From NCBI GenBank assembly GCA_900049755.1, contig LT160592.1, positions 595,836 to 659,835 on the forward strand: DNA of 64,000 nt. The letters are read 5' to 3'. The notes below the pieces were generated by a model, which saw only the letters and a list, made by a program, of their open reading frames with translations, was not told the DNA's origin and searched no databases. The stretch is from Corynebacterium provencense. Lineage in GTDB: Bacteria > Actinomycetota > Actinomycetes > Mycobacteriales > Mycobacteriaceae. Positions 58,310 through 64,000 of the stretch are shown piece after piece (position 1 is the first letter of the stretch; each line of letters begins with the position of its first letter). The translations under genes and the position numbers were made by a program.

Positions 58310-60121
58310 TCAGTCGGCCACCCCGTGCCGCCGCAACCACCCGACCATGGCCTCGGCAATGCGCTGACGGTTCACCTCACGGACGAAGACGTGACCCTCG
58401 TCCTCCAGTTCCAGGGCCTGTGTAAGAACCCCACGGTCGTCCAGGGCGGCCTTCATCTGCCGGTACTCGCTCGGCGGGACGTTCGTGTCGTGGAGACCGT
58501 GGATGAACAGGACCGGCGTCCTCACCTCCCCGCCGTCGAGGACCCGGCGCAGGGGTGAGACCGACCTCAGCAGTTCACCGTCCTGGATCGGGTACCCGTA
58601 CTTCGGGTACGCGGCGGAGGCGATCCACGGTTCGGTGTTCCGGTAGAAGGTCTCCAGGTCGCTCATCCCGCAGGCACAGACCGCGGCGCGGAACAGGTCC
58701 GGAAACCAGGTGACCGCGATGTTGACCAGGTAGCCGCCGTAGGAACGACCGCTGACGGCCAACCGCGCCGGGTCAGCGAAACCGGCGTCCACCAGGAAAT
58801 TCGCCGAGTCCTCCAGGTCCCTGATCCCGGAGAACCTGCCGTACCGGTTGTCTGCGTGCTGAAAGACCCGGCCGCTGCCGGACGACCCCCGGATGTTCGG
58901 GGTGAACACACTGACCCCTGCGGAGATCACCGCGCGCAGCACATCATGGTGCTCGGGTCTGGACTGCCCCTCCGGACCACCGTGGAAGTGCACGAGCGTC
59001 GGCTGCGGACCCGCGGCGGTGCCCCCGTCGGCGCCGGCCGCCCGGTACAGCCAGCCGGACAGTTCCACCCCGTCGCGTGCCGTGTAGTGCACCAGCTCCG
59101 GTTCACCGGGACGGGACCCGGAACCGCCCTCCCCCGCCACAGCGGTCGAATGACCGGTACGGGTGTCCACCAGGTGCACCGTCGGAGGTGACCCGGGACT
59201 CTCCACCGTCAGCGCCAGCACCGACCCGTCGTCGGTGAGTCTCGGCCCGCGGGCGACGAGGCCGGGGAGCGGGACCGCACGCCGGACCAGCACCCGCTGG
59301 TCCCGGTCTAGCTGCAGGAGCTCCAGGGAGGACCTGCCGGACCTGTTCCACAGGACCGCGGCGGTCGCCTCGTCCCTGCTGACACAGAACTCGTCGACGT
59401 CAGCCTCACGGTGGGCGATGAGGTCCCGGCTGCGCATCACACCGTTTTTCGCGTGGACCCGCAGCACCCGTCGCCGGTCACTGTGGTGGTCACTGCACAC
59501 CAGCAGCACCGGCTCACCGTCACTGCGGGGAGGGAGGATGCAGCCGGCGTCCGTCGTCGCTCCGGGCTGGGGGGGCAGCAGAGGACGCCACGAGCCGTCC
59601 GGCCCGATGAGCAGCAGTTCACGGTTGGCCCGGGGCCCCACCCTCATCAACGCGTGTCCGGCGTTCGCCGCGACGAGCTTCCCGTCCACCCGTCGGTCGA
59701 TGACCTGCGTGGACCCGTCGTCCGGGGAGACCAGACGCCCCTCGGCCACACCGTCGTCACGGACCGCGTCGACCGCCAGCACACCGGAGTTCCATTCCAC
59801 CAGGGATGTCTTGGCGTCCGAGATGTCGCGCAGCAGGACCGCGGAATCGTCACCGGGATCGGTGGACACCAGCCAGATCTCGGTGCGTTCGGTCCCGCTC
59901 GCAGCGATTTCCACGGCCAGCCAGTGGGCGTGCGGGGAGTACCTCACCGCCACCGCCGGTCCGTCGGTGGGGATCCTCACGGGACGGGCCGGCCCCAGGA
60001 CCCCGTCGACCAGCGGTGCCTGCATGGCCACGGGGAGACCGTCGGGGACGGCGTCATCCCGGAGAACGAACGCGAGTGCCGAACCGTCCGGGGCGATGTC
60101 GACGGCGGTGGTGTGCTTCAC
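58310..60121 (-). CDS. S9 family prolyl oligopeptidase-like serine peptidase
   Basis: 603 residues. An N-terminal beta-propeller part covers about 1-340. The alpha/beta-hydrolase domain follows, with nucleophile Ser460 in GRSYGG, Asp545 in HGLHDTNVPP and His577 in DEGHVF. Such enzymes cut short peptides, often after Pro or hydrophobic residues; no signal peptide, so it is cytoplasmic. Start GTG 60121 is supported by the -10 TAGCCT just before it, which itself overlaps the stop codon of the upstream gene. Confidence 0.9.
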   Translation of the reverse strand: MKHTTAVDIAPDGSALAFVLRDDAVPDGLPVAMQAPLVDGVLGPARPVRIPTDGPAVAVRYSPHAHWLAVEIAASGTERTEIWLVSTDPGDDSAVLLRDISDAKTSLVEWNSGVLAVDAVRDDGVAEGRLVSPDDGSTQVIDRRVDGKLVAANAGHALMRVGPRANRELLLIGPDGSWRPLLPPQPGATTDAGCILPPRSDGEPVLLVCSDHHSDRRRVLRVHAKNGVMRSRDLIAHREADVDEFCVSRDEATAAVLWNRSGRSSLELLQLDRDQRVLVRRAVPLPGLVARGPRLTDDGSVLALTVESPGSPPTVHLVDTRTGHSTAVAGEGGSGSRPGEPELVHYTARDGVELSGWLYRAAGADGGTAAGPQPTLVHFHGGPEGQSRPEHHDVLRAVISAGVSVFTPNIRGSSGSGRVFQHADNRYGRFSGIRDLEDSANFLVDAGFADPARLAVSGRSYGGYLVNIAVTWFPDLFRAAVCACGMSDLETFYRNTEPWIASAAYPKYGYPIQDGELLRSVSPLRRVLDGGEVRTPVLFIHGLHDTNVPPSEYRQMKAALDDRGVLTQALELEDEGHVFVREVNRQRIAEAMVGWLRRHGVAD

Positions 60122-60134
60122 GCCCTGCAGGCTA
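60121..60134 (-). promoter_or_regulatory. Leaderless -10 element (TAGCCT) overlapping a stop codon
   Basis: On the minus strand TAGCCT (60129-60134) begins with the TAG stop of the ATP-grasp gene (60132-60134) and ends 7 bases before GTG 60121. Confidence 0.6.
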
Positions 60135-61595
60135 CCCGACCGGGGCGGCGCGGCCGACGGCACCGTCGGTGCTGCCGGGGTCGTCGGAGACACCGGAACC
60201 CACGGACAGTTCCTCCGGCGAGGACGCCACAATCCAGGTGTCCCGCCCCCCGCCGCCCCGGGAGGAGTTGACGATCAGCGACCCCGCCCGGGCCACCCGG
60301 GTGAGCCCCGCCGGCACGGTCGAGGCCCCCGAACCGGTGAGAAGACTGAACATCCGCAGGTCCACGTGCCGACGGGTACCGTCGAGCGCCGGGAGGGTCG
60401 ACAGTTCCACCCGTTCCTGGGCGATGAACGCCTCAGGTCTGGCGAGGATCTCCGCCCTCCGCTCCGCCAGGCGGGCACCACTGCATTCGGGCCCGATGGT
60501 GATACCGGCCCCTCCGTAACCGTCGACAGGTTTGACGACGAGTTCGTCCAGACGGTCCAGAACCTCCATCCGCTGCGAAGGATCCGCGCACAGCCAGGTC
60601 GGCACCTGCCCCAGCCGGGGCTCCTCGCCCAGGTAGAAACGCACCATCTCCGGAACCGAGGCGTAGACCGCCTTGTCGTCGGCCAGCCCGTTGCCCGGCG
60701 CATTCGCCATGCCCACCGTGCCCGCGGCAAGGGGCCCACCGATCCCCGGCACCCCTTCCGCCAGCCGGTTCTCCTCGACCCGCAGGTAGATCACGTCGAC
60801 CCGCCTTCCCGAGGCAAGATCGACCACGACCGGCACTCCCCCGTCCTGTTCGACCCGCAGCAGGTCACAGGTCCTGATGTGGAATCCGCCCGCCTCGGCG
60901 ACCGCCCGCTGCTCCGCCCTCGTCGGGTCGTGGTCACCTTCGGAGACGATGACGACATGGCGGGACGCCGCGTCGGGTCCGGACGGCAGATCCGGATGAG
61001 GTGGTGGCGCGGCGTCCTCCACTGTCGCGCAGAACATCTCCAGGGCACCGGTCACGGGCCGCAACCGGTCCCGGACCCCGGCCAGGAGCTCCGGCCAGTG
61101 GTCACGGGTCACAGACCTGGCCGCCAGTGCGAAGGTCAGACCGGAGGGCATGCGGACATTGTCCTCCAGCACCGCCCACCTGCCCCGGTCGTCGCAGACC
61201 AGGTCCGCACCGGCGACACGGGTGCGCACACGGCCTGCGGGGTAGCTGCGTCCGAGGGGGGTGTACCCCGGTGACCGGGCGATGATTGCGGCGTCCATGC
61301 GACCGGCCCGGACGATGGCGGCGTCCTCCGGGGAATCCACGGTGTAGACGTCGTCGAGAAAGCGGTCGAGGGCGCGGGTCCGCTGTTCCACCCCGCGGGC
61401 GAGCCGGTCCCACGTCGCTGCTCCGATGACGCGGGGCACGGGTTCGATGTCGAAGACTTCGTGACCGTGCAGTTTCCCGTCGGCGTCCTTGACCCCGAAG
61501 GTGACGCCGCGGGCGACGAGGTCGGAGTCTGCGGCGCGGCGACGGGACGCCACGTCCGAGGGGTCCAGGGTGTCGATGATCTCCAGGGGCTCCAT
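60132..61595 (-). CDS. Circularly permuted ATP-grasp protein (DUF404/DUF407)
   Basis: 487 residues of the circularly permuted ATP-grasp type 2 family. Typical pieces are DAAIIARSPGYTPLGRSYPAGRVRT, LEDNVRMPSGLTFAL, ANAPGNGLADDKAVYASVPEMV, LVVKPVDGYGGAGITIGP and RRHVDLRMFSLLTG. These enzymes probably ligate peptide-like molecules. In mycobacteria they occur with an alpha-E (DUF403) protein and a transglutaminase; neither is present in this window. ATG 61595 has TACCCT exactly 6 bases upstream. Confidence 0.88.
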   Translation of the reverse strand: MEPLEIIDTLDPSDVASRRRAADSDLVARGVTFGVKDADGKLHGHEVFDIEPVPRVIGAATWDRLARGVEQRTRALDRFLDDVYTVDSPEDAAIVRAGRMDAAIIARSPGYTPLGRSYPAGRVRTRVAGADLVCDDRGRWAVLEDNVRMPSGLTFALAARSVTRDHWPELLAGVRDRLRPVTGALEMFCATVEDAAPPPHPDLPSGPDAASRHVVIVSEGDHDPTRAEQRAVAEAGGFHIRTCDLLRVEQDGGVPVVVDLASGRRVDVIYLRVEENRLAEGVPGIGGPLAAGTVGMANAPGNGLADDKAVYASVPEMVRFYLGEEPRLGQVPTWLCADPSQRMEVLDRLDELVVKPVDGYGGAGITIGPECSGARLAERRAEILARPEAFIAQERVELSTLPALDGTRRHVDLRMFSLLTGSGASTVPAGLTRVARAGSLIVNSSRGGGGRDTWIVASSPEELSVGSGVSDDPGSTDGAVGRAAPVG

Positions 61596-61607
61596 CTGCC
61601 CAGGGTA
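61595..61607 (-). promoter_or_regulatory. Leaderless -10 element (TACCCT)
   Basis: TACCCT (61602-61607, minus strand), 6 bases, then ATG 61595. Confidence 0.5.
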
Positions 61608-61693
61608 GACCGAGGTTCTCCGATCCGCAGCGCAGCCGGGGAACCGGACCGGGGAACCTGACGGGTGTCCGGCAGGGACGGCGGCCGGAACCT

Positions 61694-61728
61694 CCACCGC
61701 GTCCGTCCACCGCGTCCGTCCACCGCGT
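61694..61728. repeat. 13-bp tandem repeat upstream of pepC
   Basis: CCACCGCGTCCGT occurs twice and then a partial third copy (CCACCGCGT). The array runs straight into the -10 TATAAC of the next gene, so it occupies the -35 region. Confidence 0.85.
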
Positions 61729-61740
61729 ATAACAGACTCA
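61728..61740 (+). promoter_or_regulatory. Leaderless -10 element (TATAAC)
   Basis: TATAAC at 61728-61733, 6 bases, then ATG 61740. Confidence 0.65.
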
Positions 61741-63140
61741 TGCCTGATTTCACCCTCACCCCCGGCGTACTCGCAGGGCTGCGCAGTGCGGCCGACGACC
61801 CCGCTCTACGGATCGCCACCAATGCCGTCACCTCGACCGACGTGGACGGTGTCACCCTCAACCGGGCCGCGGTCACCTCGGTCGACCCGACGACCGAGGT
61901 GAAACTCGACTCACTTTCGGTGACCGACCAGAAGCAGTCCGGCCGGTGCTGGATGTTCGCCGGCCTCAACGTGTTCCGGCACCGTATCGCCGGGTCACTG
62001 GGCACCTCGGACTTCGAGTTCTCCGAGACCCACCTCCAGTTCCACGACAAACTGGAGAAGTCCTACCGGACACTGCGCAGACTTGACGAACTGTTCCGCT
62101 CCGGTGTCACCGACCTCGACGACCGGCTCGTCGCCGCTCTGCTGGCCCACCCCGCCGACGACGGCGGCCAGTGGAACTACCTGGTGAACCTGATCGGGAA
62201 GTACGGGGTGATGCCGAAGCAGGCCATGGGTGAGACCTACGCCTCCGGCCTGACCCGGCAGCTCGACTCCGCCCTGTCGACCACGGTGAGGGCCACCGCC
62301 TGGAAGCTGCGGGAGGCTGCACTCGGCGGGGCCGGGGCATCGTCCACCGAACCCCTGGTCCGTGCGGGAATGCGGGACGTCCACCGGGTCATCTCCGTCC
62401 ACCTGGGAGTTCCCCCGGCCACCTTCACGTGGAAGTACCGGGACAAGGACGGGGAGTTCCACGACGAGGGCACCCTCACCCCGCTGCAGTTCCGCGACCG
62501 GGTCCTGGGAGACGACCTCACCGGAGGTCTGGACAACTACATCAGTGTCGTCAACGACCCCCGCGGGGAGAATCCCTACGGCGCGGCCTACACCGTCGCC
62601 GAAGAGACGAACATGTGGGGCACCCCGGACTTCTCCTACGTCAACGCCGACATCTCCGACCTGCGACGGATCGCGACGGCGTCCCTGGACGCCGGGGAAC
62701 CGGTGTGGTTCGCCTGCGACGTCAACAGGCAGTTCGCCGCGGCCCTGGGAATCTGGGACAGGGACCTGTATGAACGGGACGCCCTGTACGGCACCGACTC
62801 TTCCCGGGGAACCGGATCGTCGAAGGCGGAGCAGATGCGCAGCCGGGAGTCCATGCTCACCCACGGTATGGTCCTCACCGGACACGACCCCGCCGCGGGT
62901 ACCTGGAGGGTGGAGAACTCCTGGGGGACGAAGAGTCACGGTGAGCACGCGAAACTCGCCGGAGCCGGTTCGATGAAGGGCTACGGGACGATGACTGACG
63001 CCTGGTTCGACGACAACGTCTTCCAGATCGTCGCACACCGCAGGTTCATCACCACCGCCACCGGCGACGACCTCCCCGGCCTGTCCGCACTGGACCGTGG
63101 TGACACCACCGTCCTCCCGGTCTGGGACGCGATGGCATGA
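61740..63140 (+). CDS. pepC: C1B peptidase (aminopeptidase C/bleomycin hydrolase family)
   Basis: 466 residues. The papain-like triad is visible: TDQKQSGRCW with the Gln and catalytic Cys, SMLTHGMVLTGHD with the His, and ENSWG with the Asn. GGQWNYLVNLIGKYGVMPK and EETNMWGTP are family motifs. It is a cytoplasmic aminopeptidase, usually hexameric. A paralogue overlaps its stop (ATGA at 63137-63140). Confidence 0.93.
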   Translation: MPDFTLTPGVLAGLRSAADDPALRIATNAVTSTDVDGVTLNRAAVTSVDPTTEVKLDSLSVTDQKQSGRCWMFAGLNVFRHRIAGSLGTSDFEFSETHLQFHDKLEKSYRTLRRLDELFRSGVTDLDDRLVAALLAHPADDGGQWNYLVNLIGKYGVMPKQAMGETYASGLTRQLDSALSTTVRATAWKLREAALGGAGASSTEPLVRAGMRDVHRVISVHLGVPPATFTWKYRDKDGEFHDEGTLTPLQFRDRVLGDDLTGGLDNYISVVNDPRGENPYGAAYTVAEETNMWGTPDFSYVNADISDLRRIATASLDAGEPVWFACDVNRQFAAALGIWDRDLYERDALYGTDSSRGTGSSKAEQMRSRESMLTHGMVLTGHDPAAGTWRVENSWGTKSHGEHAKLAGAGSMKGYGTMTDAWFDDNVFQIVAHRRFITTATGDDLPGLSALDRGDTTVLPVWDAMA

Positions 63141-63220
63141 CCGTGACCACAGACGCGACAGGCAGCAGGAGCACCACAGACACCGGAGACACCGGAGACT
63201 CCGGAGACAAGGAGAGCAGC

Positions 63221-64000
63221 GTGACAGTCACCGACACCGCCGGCACCACCGGCACAGTCACCACCGGCCCGGCCGGCATCAGCCCGGAATTCCTCGACGG
63301 GCTCAACAGCTCCGTGGAAGCCGATCCTGCATGGCGGACCGCACGTAACGCTGCGACCGCGACGGACATCAGCAAGATCACCCTCGACCGCAGCATTCTG
63401 GCGTCCACTGACCCCACCACCTCGGTCAAGGTCGACACGTGGTCGGTGACCGACCAGATGCGTTCCGGCCGGTGCTGGATTTTCGCGGGCCTGAACTCGC
63501 TGCGCGGGAACATCATCGCCGACACCGGGGTGAAGGACCTGGAACTGTCCCAGGCATGGCTGCACTACTGGGACAAGCTGGAGAAGGCCAACTACTTCTT
63601 CACCGCGATGGTGGAACTCGCCGACAGGCCGACTGACGACCGTACGGTCCAGCACCTCCTCGACCATCCCGCCGAGGACGGGGGCCAGTGGAACATGTTC
63701 GTCGCGCTGGTCGAGAAGTACGGTGTGGTGCCGAAGTACGCCATGCCCGAGACCTGGTCGTCGTCGCACACCGCGAAGATGAACCGTGACATCGCCACAG
63801 CCACTCGGACCGGTGCGCTCCGTATCCGCGAGACCGTCAACACCGGAGCCGGGGACGCCGAGGTCAGCCGTGTCCACCGTGAGGCCCTGGGGTCTGTGCA
63901 CCGGATCCTCACCGCCCACCTCGGTGTCCCCCCCGAGGAGTTTGTCTGGCAGTACCGCGACTCCGACGGTGAGTTCCACCGGGAGGGCACCGTCACCCCG
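63221..64000 (+). CDS. Second C1B peptidase, 5' part (runs off the window)
   Basis: A close relative of the preceding gene, for example TDQMRSGRCWIFAGLNSLR with the catalytic Cys, GGQWNMFVALVEKYGVVPK and FVWQYRDSDGEFHREG. The frame is open to the last base with no stop; the His and Asn lie beyond the window. Start: GTG 63221 is preceded by AAGGAG at 6 bases and the homology begins soon after. ATG 63137, overlapping the previous stop, would add 28 residues made of TGD/SGD repeats. A tandem duplication is the simplest origin. Confidence 0.88.
   Translation, partial: MTVTDTAGTTGTVTTGPAGISPEFLDGLNSSVEADPAWRTARNAATATDISKITLDRSILASTDPTTSVKVDTWSVTDQMRSGRCWIFAGLNSLRGNIIADTGVKDLELSQAWLHYWDKLEKANYFFTAMVELADRPTDDRTVQHLLDHPAEDGGQWNMFVALVEKYGVVPKYAMPETWSSSHTAKMNRDIATATRTGALRIRETVNTGAGDAEVSRVHREALGSVHRILTAHLGVPPEEFVWQYRDSDGEFHREGTVTP

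Noticed and set aside
59163..61274. A 703-codon plus-strand frame opposite the S9 peptidase and ATP-grasp genes
   Set aside because: It runs antisense to two well-supported genes and shows only Arg/Pro/Ser-rich sequence.

Overview
The window looks like chromosomal DNA of a high-GC, mycolic-acid-type actinobacterium, most likely a Corynebacterium of the high-GC group (C. variabile / C. terpenotabidum-like; species level is inference). The markers are an acyl-CoA carboxylase set (accD, accE, accBC), a monomeric NADP isocitrate dehydrogenase, metY-metX with McbR-like operators, DtxR-like iron boxes, DUF3017 beside folD, and many genes whose start codon sits 6-9 nt after a TANNNT -10 element, the hallmark of leaderless actinobacterial transcripts. 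I see no prophage, insertion sequence, integrase, CRISPR array or rRNA. Most of the window is ordinary housekeeping chromosome.

Layout. 1-6454: carboxylase beta end, epsilon subunit, Maf, rhodanese, biotin-carrying alpha subunit, glycerol kinase. 6465-13549: DUF1707 membrane protein, M20 amidohydrolase, purine nucleoside phosphorylase, phosphomannomutase (interrupted by an assembly artefact), a large membrane protein, upp. 13612-18287: an EspC-like small protein plus NlpC/P60 pair, a conserved hypothetical protein, a FUSC-type membrane protein. 18382-22679 (minus): a compact phospho-signalling operon with FHA-winged helix, Ser/Thr kinase, J-like membrane protein and a four-helix membrane protein. 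22767-25650 (minus): a complete CUT2 sugar ABC importer. 25842-29210: DUF1707/LiaF-like protein, a frameshifted MocR regulator, a siderophore-binding lipoprotein. 29395-33554 (minus): TetR regulator and an IrtAB/YbtPQ-like ABC pair. 33724-43131: adenosine deaminase, D-Ala-D-Ala carboxypeptidase, YihY/BrkB, trpS, LysR, a frameshifted TDT transporter, exonuclease III, an MFS exporter. 43515-48128: icd, then an orphan two-gene SufC/SufB-D-like system. 48300-54825: metY, metX, tRNA-Leu(GAG), and the sulfate ABC importer operon. 55018-64000: DUF3017, folD, trmL, M18 aminopeptidase, S9 peptidase, a circularly permuted ATP-grasp protein, and two tandem bleomycin-hydrolase-family peptidases, the second cut by the window end.

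How they work together. The carboxylase genes supply malonyl-CoA for fatty and mycolic acids. metY/metX and the sulfate importer form a sulfur-assimilation block that shares probable McbR operators. The siderophore-binding protein and the ABC pair form an iron-uptake block with two DtxR-like boxes.

The strangest stretch of the window is not biology. At 10565-10815 pmmB is broken by two degraded copies of the Nextera mate-pair junction adapter, flanked by a 36-bp duplication, with error-rich sequence from elsewhere between them. Two further single-base frameshifts (a MocR regulator near 26743 and a TDT transporter near 40560-40612) are suspect for the same reason. The best candidates for under-described biology are the kinase operon (18382-22679), the orphan SufCB pair (46058-48128) and the possible type VII secretion pair (13612-14912).
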